A stretch of DNA of 64,000 bases. Source: Pseudomonas sp. SCB32 (GTDB lineage Bacteria; Pseudomonadota; Gammaproteobacteria; Pseudomonadales; Pseudomonadaceae). The DNA is taken from NCBI RefSeq assembly GCF_009189165.1, contig NZ_CP045118.1, positions 5,580,001 to 5,644,000 of the forward strand. Reading direction: 5' to 3'. Shown here one piece after another: positions 1 through 8,908 of this stretch. The notes under the pieces were generated by a model, which saw nothing but the letters and a program-made list of their open reading frames with translations, had not been told where the DNA came from and ran no database searches. The position numbers were made by a program, and so were the translations under genes. Each line of letters starts with the position of its first letter. Within the stretch, counting starts at the first letter, position 1.

Positions 1-1250
<1,250 letters not shown>

Positions 1251-1258
1251 ACGCCCGC

Positions 1259-1288
1259 AGTCTAATCAACTGTGCAGCGATTAGCCAA
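1259..1288 (-). promoter_or_regulatory. Putative sigma70 promoter of thiC
   Basis: On the minus strand TTGGCT (-35, 1288-1283) and TAGACT (-10, 1264-1259) are separated by 18 nt. Transcription would begin around 1252, right at the 5' edge of the TPP aptamer, which is the expected arrangement. Confidence 0.65.
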
Positions 1289-1427
1289 TGCCGTCTGACC
1301 GAAAACCACGCAATTGCCTACAGGCAGCTACACTCCTGCCTCGGAAGGCTCGTACGAACGTGCCTTGACCGCCATCGGCGGCGACCGTAGCCTTGCCCCA
1401 CCTCGCATCACTTTCTAGGACGAACGA

Positions 1428-2885
1428 ATGCTGCGCAGACTTTCCCTGGCTGTCGCCGTGGCCGCTTCGACAGGCTTTGCCTGGGCCGCACAGCCCGCTC
1501 CGGCAGCGTCTTCGCTGCCGACCAAGACGGACCTGATCAGCGTCTACAAGGACGCCGTCGACAACAACTCCGACCTCGCCGCTGCGCAGGCCGACTACAT
1601 GGCCCAAAAGGAAGCCGTGCCCCAGGCGCGCTCCGGTCTGCTGCCGCAGATCAACGCCGGCGCCAACGTGGCCAGCACCCATACCTCGCTGGACGAGCCC
1701 AACACCTCGTTCAACCGCAGCAGCCAGGTGATCCAGGCGACCCTGAGCCAGCCGCTGTTCCGTGCCGATCGCTGGTTCCAGCTCAAGGCGGCGAAGGACA
1801 CCTCCGAACAGGCCCAGCTGGAATTCTCCTCCACCCAGCAGCAGTTGATCCTGAAGAGTGCCGAAAACTACTTCGGCGTGCTCCGCGCCCAGGACAACCT
1901 GGCCGCCAGCAAGGCCGAGGAAGCGGCATTCAAGCGCCAGCTCGACCAGTCCAACGAACGTTTCGATGTCGGCCTGTCGGACAAGACCGACGTACTCGAA
2001 TCCCAGGCCAGCTACGACACCTCGCGGGCAAACCGCCTGGTGGCCGAGCAGCAGGTTGCTGACGCCTTCCAGGCCCTGGTCACCCTGACCAACCGCGAGT
2101 ACAGCGCTATCGAAGGCATCCTCCACTCCATGCCGATCGTGGCCCCGATGCCCAACGACGCCAAGGCCTGGGTGGATACCTCGGTGCAGCAGAACCTGGC
2201 GCTGCAGGCCAGCAACTACGCGGTCAATGCCGCCGAAGAAACCCTGCGCCAGCGCAAGGCCGGCCACCTGCCGACCGTTGACGCCGTGGCGCAGTACCAG
2301 AAGGGCGACAACGATGCCCTGGGCTTCTCCAACACCGGCATTCCCGGCGATCCGCACTACGGCAAGTGGGTCGACGAGAGCAGCATCGGCCTGCAGCTGA
2401 ACGTACCGATCTACAGCGGCGGACTGACCAGCTCCCAGGTGCGCGAAGCCTACCAGCGCCTGAACCAGAGCGAGCAGCTGCGCGAAAGCCAGCGTCGCCA
2501 GGTGGTGCAGAACGCCCGCAACCAGCACCGCGCGGTGAACACCGACGTGGAGCAGGTGAAGGCGCGCCGCCAGGCGATCATCTCCAACCAGAGCTCGCTG
2601 GAAGCCACCGAGATCGGCTACCAGGTCGGTACCCGCAACATCGTCGACGTACTGGACGCCCAGCGTTCGCTGTACAACTCGGTGCGCGACTACAACAACA
2701 CGCGCTACGACTACATCCTCGACAACCTGCGCCTGAAGCAGACCGCCGGCACCCTGGCGCCGAGCGACCTGCAGGCTCTGGGCAGCTACCTGAAGCCGGA
2801 CTACAACCCGGACAAGGACTTCCTGCCGCCGGACCTGGCCAAGGCCGCGGAAGCTCAGCTCAAGGGCGGCACGAAGCAGCAGTGA
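1428..2885 (+). CDS. opmH: TolC-family outer membrane efflux protein (OpmH-like)
   Basis: Outer membrane channel of tripartite efflux and type I secretion systems. It has 485 residues with a Sec signal peptide (MLRRLSLAVAVAASTGFAWA, cleaved near residue 20) and two tandem OEP repeats (roughly residues 35-235 and 250-450). The coiled-coil segments are rich in Gln, Ala and Ser, and TolC-type signatures such as LSQPLFRADRW and LNVPIYSGGL are visible. AGGA at 1419-1422 serves the ATG. It stands alone and divergent from thiC, as PA4974/opmH does in PAO1, and is followed by a strong terminator. No periplasmic adaptor or pump gene is adjacent, consistent with a TolC that serves several systems. Confidence 0.93.
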   Translation: MLRRLSLAVAVAASTGFAWAAQPAPAASSLPTKTDLISVYKDAVDNNSDLAAAQADYMAQKEAVPQARSGLLPQINAGANVASTHTSLDEPNTSFNRSSQVIQATLSQPLFRADRWFQLKAAKDTSEQAQLEFSSTQQQLILKSAENYFGVLRAQDNLAASKAEEAAFKRQLDQSNERFDVGLSDKTDVLESQASYDTSRANRLVAEQQVADAFQALVTLTNREYSAIEGILHSMPIVAPMPNDAKAWVDTSVQQNLALQASNYAVNAAEETLRQRKAGHLPTVDAVAQYQKGDNDALGFSNTGIPGDPHYGKWVDESSIGLQLNVPIYSGGLTSSQVREAYQRLNQSEQLRESQRRQVVQNARNQHRAVNTDVEQVKARRQAIISNQSSLEATEIGYQVGTRNIVDVLDAQRSLYNSVRDYNNTRYDYILDNLRLKQTAGTLAPSDLQALGSYLKPDYNPDKDFLPPDLAKAAEAQLKGGTKQQ

Positions 2886-2897
2886 CCTAGCCCCATG

Positions 2898-2923
2898 AAA
2901 AAGCCCCGCATGCGGGGCTTTTT
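2898..2923 (+). terminator. Rho-independent terminator after opmH
   Basis: Perfect 8-bp GC stem (GCCCCGCA / TGCGGGGC) preceded by five A and followed by five T, starting 13 nt after the opmH stop. The A/T flanks would let it act in both directions. Confidence 0.92.
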
Positions 2924-3007
2924 CTTTGGTCACGCCGATGGCTCGGCGTAAAGCGAATCCAATCGCGGAGCCCCAACGCGCCGGACGCTCCGGTGAATGC
3001 CTGCCCA

Positions 3008-3084
3008 ATCGCGGACAAAGTCCGCTCCTACAGGATCAACACCGGAGCACCCGGTCTGCGTGGGAGCGGGCCATGCCCGCGAAC
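3008..3084. repeat. Pair of REP-type palindromes
   Basis: Two convergent copies of the TAGGAGCGG...CCGCGA family lie head to head: one at 3008-3034 (GCGGACAAAGTCCGC core) and one at 3060-3084 (GCGGGCCATGCCCGC core). They sit between the opmH terminator and the 3' end of the aldolase gene. The same family recurs at 8.6, 10.4, 11.9, 15.3, 21.0 and 50.5 kb. Confidence 0.85.
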
Positions 3085-3094
3085 AAAGGCCGGC

Positions 3095-3892
3095 TCAGTC
3101 CCGATACCCCGGCGCCACCCGATCCAGCATCCGCAACAGCGCGCCCCAGGCCAGGTCGTTGCCATCCGGATCACTCAGCTCGCCCTCGGCCAGCGGCCGC
3201 TGTGGCGCGTTGAACTGCTGCTCGGTGTAGCGGCACACCTCATCCGACGGAATCACCAGCTCACCGCCAGCCTGCGCCGCCAGCTGGATATCGCAGGCCT
3301 TCTCCAGGTAGTACATACGCAGGAACGCCTGCTGCACGGTCTGGCCCACGGTCAACAGGCCGTGGTTACGCAGCATCAGGCCGATGTGCTCGCCGCCCAG
3401 GTCGCGCACCAGGCGCTCCTGCTCGTCCATCGACAGGGCGATGCCTTCATACTCGTGGTAACCGAGCCGCCCGTAGAACTCCATGGACATCTGGTTCAGC
3501 GGCAGCAGCCCGCAGGCCTGCGCGGCCACCGCACAACCGGCGCGGGTGTGGGTGTGCAACACGCACTGTGCGTCCTCGCGGGCGCCGTGGATGGCACTGT
3601 GGATGACGAAGCCCGCCGGGTTGACCTTGTACGGCGTCGGCTCCACCGGATGGCCGGACAGGTCGATCTTCACCAGGCTCGAGGCGGTGATCTCGTCGAA
3701 CATCAGCCCGTAGGGATTGATCAGGAAATGGTGCTCGGGGCCGGGGATACGCACCGAGATATGGGTAAAGATCAGATCGCTCATGCGGAAATGCGCGATC
3801 AGCCGGTAGCATGCGGCCAGCTCCTCGCGCAGCTTCCATTCTTCCGGCGAACAGTTGGCGCGGCTCGGGGCCTGCGCCTGCAGCGACGTCAT
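3095..3892 (-). CDS. Class II aldolase/adducin family protein
   Basis: 265-residue zinc-dependent class II aldolase/epimerase fold. Metal ligands are visible as H113-T-H115 (VLHTHTRAG) and H177 (RNHGLL); FTHISVRIPGPEHHFLINPYG is the usual substrate-binding segment near residue 42. The ATG at 3892 is preferred over the longer frame because AAGGAG lies 7 nt upstream. It follows the binding-protein gene on the same strand with a 56-nt gap, so the two are probably cotranscribed. The substrate is unknown; family members act on sugar phosphates or related hydroxy-oxo compounds. Confidence 0.88.
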   Translation of the reverse strand: MTSLQAQAPSRANCSPEEWKLREELAACYRLIAHFRMSDLIFTHISVRIPGPEHHFLINPYGLMFDEITASSLVKIDLSGHPVEPTPYKVNPAGFVIHSAIHGAREDAQCVLHTHTRAGCAVAAQACGLLPLNQMSMEFYGRLGYHEYEGIALSMDEQERLVRDLGGEHIGLMLRNHGLLTVGQTVQQAFLRMYYLEKACDIQLAAQAGGELVIPSDEVCRYTEQQFNAPQRPLAEGELSDPDGNDLAWGALLRMLDRVAPGYRD

Positions 3893-3948
3893 GGTGCTCT
3901 CCTTCTCAAACGAAAAGACACCGGGGCGCACAGGCCCCGGCGTCACAC

Positions 3949-4992
3949 TCACTGGGCGGCCCAGGCGTTGAAGCGCTCTTCCAGCTCTTCACCGTGGTCG
4001 ACCCAGAACTCATCGTCCATCGCCAGCCCCTGGGGCAGGTTCTGCGTCGACGTGGGTACCCAGCCGGCCAGCTCCGACGGCAGACGCTCGGCGGCCTGCT
4101 TGTTGGTCGGACCATACGCAATGTGCTTCACGTAGTCGACCTGGGCATCGGGCTGGTTGGCGAAGGCGATGAAACGCTTGGCCGCATCGACGTGCTGCGA
4201 GCCCTTGATGATCGCCCAGTAGTCCATGCCATACAGGCTACCCGGCCAGATCAGTTGCAGGTTGCGCCCGCCCTTGTAGGCATCGGCGATACGGCCGGTG
4301 TAGGTGGTGGTCATCACCACGTCACCGGCGGCCAGCCACTGCGGCGGTTGCGCACCGGCTTCCCACCACTGCACGTACGGCTTGATCTGGTCGAGCTTGG
4401 CGAAGGCACGGTCGACGCCGGCCTTGGTGCCCAGTTCCTTGTAGACGTCGGCAGGCTTGACGCCGTCGGCCATCAGCGCGAACTCCAGGTTGTAGATCGC
4501 GCGCTTGCGCAGGCCACGCTTGCCGGGGAATTTCTTCACGTCCCAGAAATCCGCCCAGGAGGTCGGCGCCGGCTTGAGCTTGTCGGCGTCGTAGGCGATC
4601 GCCACGCCCCATACCAGCGCAGCGGAACCGCAGTCCTTGGCGGCGTTGGGAATCAGCTGGTCCTTGCCGCCGATCTGCTGCCAGTTCAGCGGTACGAACA
4701 GTCCCTCGTCGCAGCCACGGGCCAGGTCCGGGCCCTCGATCTGCACCACGTCCCAGTCGGCGTGGCCGGTGTCGGCCATCACCTTGATGCGGGCCATTTC
4801 ACCGTTGTACTCGCTCTGGGTCACCCCGACCCCGGATTGCTTGCTGAAAGGCTGGAAAAAGGCCGCGTCCTGGGCCTTCTGGCCGGCGCCGCCGTAGCCG
4901 ACCACCACCATGTTCTCGCTGGCCTGGGCAACGGCGCAGCAGAGTCCGAGGGCGAGCAGCAGCGGCTGCACAGCATTCTTGCGGAAAGTCAT
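3949..4992 (-). CDS. ABC transporter periplasmic substrate-binding protein (PotD/PotF-like)
   Basis: 347 residues with a signal peptide (about residues 1-24, ending CCAVAQA). The mature part is a type II periplasmic binding fold of the spermidine/putrescine/iron type: ENMVVVGYGGAGQKAQDAAF at the N-terminus and conserved WGVAIAYDADKL, PTSWADFWDVKKFPGKRG and NKQAAERLP segments. It would deliver a small cationic or organic ligand to a membrane importer. No permease or ATPase gene is adjacent, so it is an orphan here. The ATG at 4992 overlaps by 4 nt (ATGA) the stop of a possible 50-codon upstream ORF. The aldolase gene lies downstream. The ligand cannot be deduced from the sequence. Confidence 0.9.
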   Translation of the reverse strand: MTFRKNAVQPLLLALGLCCAVAQASENMVVVGYGGAGQKAQDAAFFQPFSKQSGVGVTQSEYNGEMARIKVMADTGHADWDVVQIEGPDLARGCDEGLFVPLNWQQIGGKDQLIPNAAKDCGSAALVWGVAIAYDADKLKPAPTSWADFWDVKKFPGKRGLRKRAIYNLEFALMADGVKPADVYKELGTKAGVDRAFAKLDQIKPYVQWWEAGAQPPQWLAAGDVVMTTTYTGRIADAYKGGRNLQLIWPGSLYGMDYWAIIKGSQHVDAAKRFIAFANQPDAQVDYVKHIAYGPTNKQAAERLPSELAGWVPTSTQNLPQGLAMDDEFWVDHGEELEERFNAWAAQ

Positions 4993-5141
4993 TGGGCATA
5001 CCCCATGTCGTAGGAGGTAACGGGCGCAGCGCAAAGCGCCACGCGCACGCTGGATGAGCGTGCCGGAACAACGGACAGAGGTGGAACGGTGGCCTGCGGG
5101 CAAGCCCGCAAAGCGAGGGGGGACCGTACGGGACGGTTCAT
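4989..5141 (-). CDS. Possible 50-residue upstream ORF coupled to the binding-protein gene
   Basis: An ATG at 5141 follows a strong AGAGGAGAGG Shine-Dalgarno on the minus strand and opens a 50-codon frame (MNRPVRSPLALRACPQATVP at the start). Its TGA overlaps the ATG of the binding-protein gene as ATGA. The product resembles no protein I know and is Arg/Pro/Val-rich. It may be a translated leader that feeds ribosomes to the next gene, or chance. Confidence 0.3.
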   Translation of the reverse strand: MNRPVRSPLALRACPQATVPPLSVVPARSSSVRVALCAAPVTSYDMGYAQ

Positions 5142-5227
5142 GCGCCTCTCCTCTTGTAGTTGTTGTGGAGCACGTCGCGGTTGAGCCCGAAGGACCGGGC
5201 CGGAAATGAAACTACCCAGTCACTTTT

Positions 5228-5248
5228 AAAAAAACAAGTTGATTTTTT
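5228..5248. promoter_or_regulatory. A/T-tract dyad in the divergent intergenic region
   Basis: A run of seven A, then CAAGTTG, then A and six T forms a near-symmetrical 21-bp dyad between the divergent binding-protein and cupin genes. The surrounding 5212-5280 is the most AT-rich part of this block and probably carries both promoters. It is a plausible operator, for example for the XRE-cupin regulator encoded at 7965-8558. This is inference only. Confidence 0.3.
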
Positions 5249-5310
5249 ACTGCCGGTAAATTTCCATAGACATAGCTTAAATGACCTATCCCGATTCCAG
5301 GAGAATCCCC

Positions 5311-5661
5311 GTGTCCGAGGTCCGCCACTTCCAGCAGTCCGCCCTGCAGTTCCAGTCCTACGCTGGCGAACCGGTCGACCGCGCCGCCATCTGCCGCCTG
5401 ATCGGCCCGACCGACAGCCAGACGATGGGCGCGGGCCTGGCGCGCTTCGACGGCGTCTCCATCGAGTGGACGGTGCTCTATGACGAGCTGATCGTGGTGC
5501 TCGAAGGCCACTTCCGCCTGCGCCTGGCCGACCGCGTGATCGAAGCCGCGCCGGGCGACGTGATCTGGGTCCCCGAACGCACCCCGCTGGCCTACGAAGG
5601 CGAGAGGGCCAGCGTCTTCTACGCCCTTTATCCGGTGGATTGGCAGGCGCGCAACGCCTGA
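5311..5661 (+). CDS. EutQ-like cupin domain protein
   Basis: 116-residue single-domain cupin. The beta-barrel segments DELIVVLEGHFRLRLADRV and APGDVIWVPERTPLAYEGE match the two cupin motifs as seen in ethanolamine-utilisation EutQ-type proteins. The usual metal-binding His residues are largely replaced, as in EutQ. GTG at 5311 is chosen because AGGAGA lies 8 nt upstream; an in-frame ATG at 5281 has no Shine-Dalgarno. It lies divergent from the binding-protein/aldolase pair and upstream of the flavin oxidoreductase, so it probably belongs to the same catabolic block. No other eut gene is present. Enzymatic role unknown. Confidence 0.82.
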   Translation: MSEVRHFQQSALQFQSYAGEPVDRAAICRLIGPTDSQTMGAGLARFDGVSIEWTVLYDELIVVLEGHFRLRLADRVIEAAPGDVIWVPERTPLAYEGERASVFYALYPVDWQARNA

Positions 5662-5825
5662 ATATTTCGACCGGCTGCGCGTCGGCGGAACGGCGTTGGA
5701 AACCGGCTCGGCACGCTCATTGACTGGAGTCAACTCCGCTGCCTCGCCGGTTCCCGCCTTGTTCCGCTCTAGCTCGCGCGATCGATGCCCAACATTGAAT
5801 TACAACAAGAATCCGGAGTTGCCCG

Positions 5826-7775
5826 ATGAGCCAGTTCCCCCACCTGTTCAGCCCGTTGACGATTCGCGGCAAGACGCTGAAGAACCGCATCATGTCCACC
5901 GGGCACGACACCTCGATGCCCACCGACAACCTGGTCAACGACCAGCTGGTGGCCTACCACACCGCCCGCGCCAAGGGCGGCGTCGGCCTGATCGTGCTGC
6001 AGGTCGCCGGCGTGCATGACAGCGCCCGCTACACCTCCCACGTGCTGATGGCCACCGACGACGCCTGCATCCCCGGCTACCGGCGCATCGCCGAGGCCTG
6101 CCACGCCGAGGGCACCGTGGTGCTGTCCCAGGTGTTCCACCCGGGCCGGGAGATCATGGAATCCAGCGACGGCCTGCTGGCCGTGGCCTACTCCGCCTCC
6201 GCCTCGCCCAACGAGCGCTTCCGCGTGATGCCCCGCGAGCTGAGCCAGGCGATGATCGACGAGATCATCGAAGGCTACGCCGCCGCCGCGCGCCGCCTGC
6301 ACGCCGCCGGCGTCGACGGCGTGGAAGTGGTCGCCAGCCACGGCTACCTGCCCGCGCAATTCCTCAACCCACGGGTGAACCGCCGCAGCGACGGCTACAA
6401 CGGCGACCTCGACGCGCGCCTGCGCTTCACCCGTGAAGTGATCGCCGCCGTACGCGCCGCCACCGACGAAGACTTCATCATCGGCCTGCGCATCTCCGCC
6501 GACGAGCGCGATCCGGAAGGCCTGACCGAAGACGAATCGCTGCTGGCCGTCAAAGCCCTGCAGAACGAGCTGGACTACGTGCACATCGTCGCCGGCACCT
6601 CGGCGTCGCTGGGCGGCGCCATCCATATCGTCCCGCCCATGGCCGTCGAAGCCGCCTACCTGGCCAACGAGGCCGGCACCTTCAAGCGCAACCTGGAGAT
6701 CCCGCTGTTCGTCACCGGGCGCATCAACCAGCCGCAGGAAGCCGAGCTGATCGTCGCCCGCGGCCAGGCCGACGTCTGCGGCATGACCCGCGCACTGATC
6801 TGCGACCCGAAGATGCCGAGCAAGACCGAAAGCGGCCACGTCGAGGACGTGCGCGCCTGCATCGCCTGCAACCAGGCGTGCATCGGCCACTTCCACCGCG
6901 GCTACCCGATCTCCTGCATCCAGCACCCGGAAACCGGTCGCGAGCTGATCTACGCCGAACGCAAGATGGCCACCCAGCGCAAGCGCGTATTGGTGGTCGG
7001 CGGAGGACCGGCAGGCATGAAGGCCGCTGCCGTGGCGGCCCAGCGCGGCCATGAAGTGACCCTCTGCGAAGCCAGCGGACAGCTCGGCGGCCAGGTCAAC
7101 CTCGCCCAGTTGCTGCCGCGCCGTGCCGAGTTCGGCGGCGCCTCCACCAACCTGCAGCGGGAGATGCAGCTGGCCGGTGTCGAAGTACGCCGCAACACCC
7201 GCGTCGACCGCGCCCTGGTCGAACAGGAACGCCCCGACGTGGTGATCGTCGCCACCGGCGCCAAGCCCTACCGTCCGCCCTACGAGGAGGCCGGCAACCT
7301 GCAGGTGGTCGACGCCTGGCAAGTGCTGCGCGGCGAAGTGAAGATCGGCCGCTCGGTGCTGGTCACCGACTGGCGCGCCGACTGGATCGCCCCCGGCATC
7401 GCCGAGCGTCTGGTGCGCGACGGCCACCAGGTGCAGCTGGCGGTGAACGGCACTCATGTCGGCGAGAACCTGCCGCTCTACGTGCGCGACCACCTGGCCG
7501 GCGAGCTGCACCGCCTGGGCATCAGCATCACCACCTATGCCCGCCTGTATGGCGTCGACGACAGCACCGTCTACCTGCAGCACAGCGCCAGCGGCGAACC
7601 GATGCTGGTGGAAGGCATCGACACCCTGGTGCTCTGCCAGGGCCACCAGCCGGTGGACGAACTGGCCGACGAGATCGCCGATCTGGCCGAAGTGCGCCGC
7701 ATCGGCGACTGCCTGGCGCCGCGCACCGCCGAAGAAGCGATCTACGAGGGACTCAAGGCAGGCTGGGCGATCTGA
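5826..7775 (+). CDS. NADH:flavin oxidoreductase, 2,4-dienoyl-CoA reductase/TMADH type
   Basis: 649 residues in the trimethylamine dehydrogenase/FadH architecture. An FMN-binding TIM barrel (about 1-335) is followed by a 4Fe-4S motif with C345, C348, C352 and C364 (CX2CX3CX11C), and then an FAD/NAD(P)-binding half with the dinucleotide motif VVGGGPAG near residue 392. CGGAG 7 nt upstream supports the ATG. Family members reduce enoyl compounds or demethylate or oxidise amines; the active-site substrate cannot be read from sequence. It precedes an XRE-cupin regulator, an arrangement I recall at PA4986-PA4987 in PAO1, and the regulator may control it. Confidence 0.92.
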   Translation: MSQFPHLFSPLTIRGKTLKNRIMSTGHDTSMPTDNLVNDQLVAYHTARAKGGVGLIVLQVAGVHDSARYTSHVLMATDDACIPGYRRIAEACHAEGTVVLSQVFHPGREIMESSDGLLAVAYSASASPNERFRVMPRELSQAMIDEIIEGYAAAARRLHAAGVDGVEVVASHGYLPAQFLNPRVNRRSDGYNGDLDARLRFTREVIAAVRAATDEDFIIGLRISADERDPEGLTEDESLLAVKALQNELDYVHIVAGTSASLGGAIHIVPPMAVEAAYLANEAGTFKRNLEIPLFVTGRINQPQEAELIVARGQADVCGMTRALICDPKMPSKTESGHVEDVRACIACNQACIGHFHRGYPISCIQHPETGRELIYAERKMATQRKRVLVVGGGPAGMKAAAVAAQRGHEVTLCEASGQLGGQVNLAQLLPRRAEFGGASTNLQREMQLAGVEVRRNTRVDRALVEQERPDVVIVATGAKPYRPPYEEAGNLQVVDAWQVLRGEVKIGRSVLVTDWRADWIAPGIAERLVRDGHQVQLAVNGTHVGENLPLYVRDHLAGELHRLGISITTYARLYGVDDSTVYLQHSASGEPMLVEGIDTLVLCQGHQPVDELADEIADLAEVRRIGDCLAPRTAEEAIYEGLKAGWAI

Positions 7776-7786
7776 TCAACCATCCC

Positions 7787-7887
7787 GTAGGATGGGTAGA
7801 GCGCAGCGAAACCCATGCCGCTGTCGCGCGGAATCTGGACGAACCGTGCAGGGCGCGATGGGTTTCGCGCTGCTCTACCCATCCTAC
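7787..7887. repeat. 101-bp inverted repeat (TAGGATGGGTAGAGCGCAGC family)
   Basis: The two 30-nt arms (7787-7816 and 7858-7887) are near-perfect reverse complements beginning GTAGGATGGGTAGAGCG, with a 41-nt spacer. This is a widespread Pseudomonas intergenic palindrome. It lies 12 nt after the oxidoreductase stop and could act as a transcript-ending hairpin. Confidence 0.85.
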
Positions 7888-7964
7888 GATCCGAGTAGCA
7901 GGTCCACAGTCGCGGCGCATTGTTTAGAATGCCCCACGACGAACATCGCCAGGACCCTCGCCGC

Positions 7965-8558
7965 ATGAGCCAGAAAGCCCCGCAGGAAGCACCCGCCAAC
8001 GCCGAAGCGCAGTTCCTCGGCACCCGCATCCGCGGCCTGCGCAAGCGCCGCGGCATGACCCTGGCGGAACTGGCCGAGCAAAGCAGCCTCACCGCCGGCT
8101 ATATCAGCCAGCTCGAACGCAACCTGGCCTATCCATCGATTCCGGCGCTGTTCAACATCGCCCGCGCCCTGGGCGTGACCATCCAGTGGTTCTTCGCCAG
8201 CGAAGTCCAGGTCGACCCGGCCGACGCCGGCTACGTGGTACGGCGCAACGCGCGCACCAGCGTGCATTACGAAGACGGCATCGTCGACGAACTGCTCAGC
8301 CCGCAGCCCAGCCGCCAGCTGGAAATCCTCCACTCGCGCTTCCCGCCGGGTACCTATAGCCAGCAGAGCTACAGCCACGACGGCGAGGAAGCCGGCTACC
8401 TGCTCAGCGGCAGCTTCGAGCTGTGGGTGGGCGATCGGCATTTCCTGCTCAACGAGGGCGACAGCTTCAGCTACTCCAGCCAGGAGCCGCATCGCTATGG
8501 CAATCCCGGGGATGTGGAGGCCGTGGTGCTCTGGGTGATTACGCCGCCGACGTTCTAA
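7965..8558 (+). CDS. XRE-family transcriptional regulator with C-terminal cupin
   Basis: 197 residues: an N-terminal helix-turn-helix (about 17-72; RIRGLRKRRGMTLAELAEQS and AGYISQLERN are the recognition elements) and a C-terminal cupin_2 sensor domain (about 120-195). Proteins of this kind usually repress or activate a neighbouring catabolic operon in response to a small ligand. The ATG at 7965 has AGGA 9 nt upstream. A TAGAAT -10-like box at 7925-7930 argues against the upstream TTG and ATG in the same frame. It corresponds to PA4987 in PAO1 and probably governs the upstream oxidoreductase block. Confidence 0.9.
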   Translation: MSQKAPQEAPANAEAQFLGTRIRGLRKRRGMTLAELAEQSSLTAGYISQLERNLAYPSIPALFNIARALGVTIQWFFASEVQVDPADAGYVVRRNARTSVHYEDGIVDELLSPQPSRQLEILHSRFPPGTYSQQSYSHDGEEAGYLLSGSFELWVGDRHFLLNEGDSFSYSSQEPHRYGNPGDVEAVVLWVITPPTF

Positions 8559-8578
8559 TGCGGCGTTGACGGATACCT

Positions 8579-8669
8579 GTAGGAGCGAGCTTGCTCGCGA
8601 ATGCTCTCCCGGCAGGCACGACGTCAGGCAGGTTCGCGAGCAATAACCAGGCGTCCCCCTCGCTCCTAG
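8579..8669. repeat. REP palindrome pair, right copy interrupted
   Basis: The left copy, GTAGGAGCGAGCTTGCTCGC (8580-8599), is intact. The inverted right copy (8632-8669) reads TTCGCGAGCA then a foreign stretch of about 18 nt before CGCTCCTA, so its central AGCT is replaced. Confidence 0.75.
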
Positions 8670-8709
8670 AGTCGGGGGCTCGGGAAGATTTGGGTTTCAT
8701 GCCCACCCC

Positions 8710-8883
8710 TCACCCCAGCCCTGGCTGCGCGCCCCGCTCCTAAGGGAGAGGGGGAAGGTCGGCGCGGGCGCTTGGTATCGCCACCCGCCTGTAAGCTTCT
8801 TGAGAGACGCAGTATCCGGCTGACTCGGTGGCACGCCTCACACCGAACGCCCCCCCTCTCCCTCTGAGAGCGGGTTAGGGTGA
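8710..8883. repeat. Inverted repeat with CTCTCCC/GGGAGAGGGG arms
   Basis: TCACCCCAGCCCT...AGGGAGAGGGGG at 8710-8755 and its approximate reverse complement at 8851-8883 bracket about 95 nt. Together with the REP pair this fills the 350-bp gap between the XRE regulator and waaA. I see no gene in the gap. Confidence 0.7.
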
Positions 8884-8908
8884 CGGCAGGCCCTGCGCCG
8901 AACCCCGA

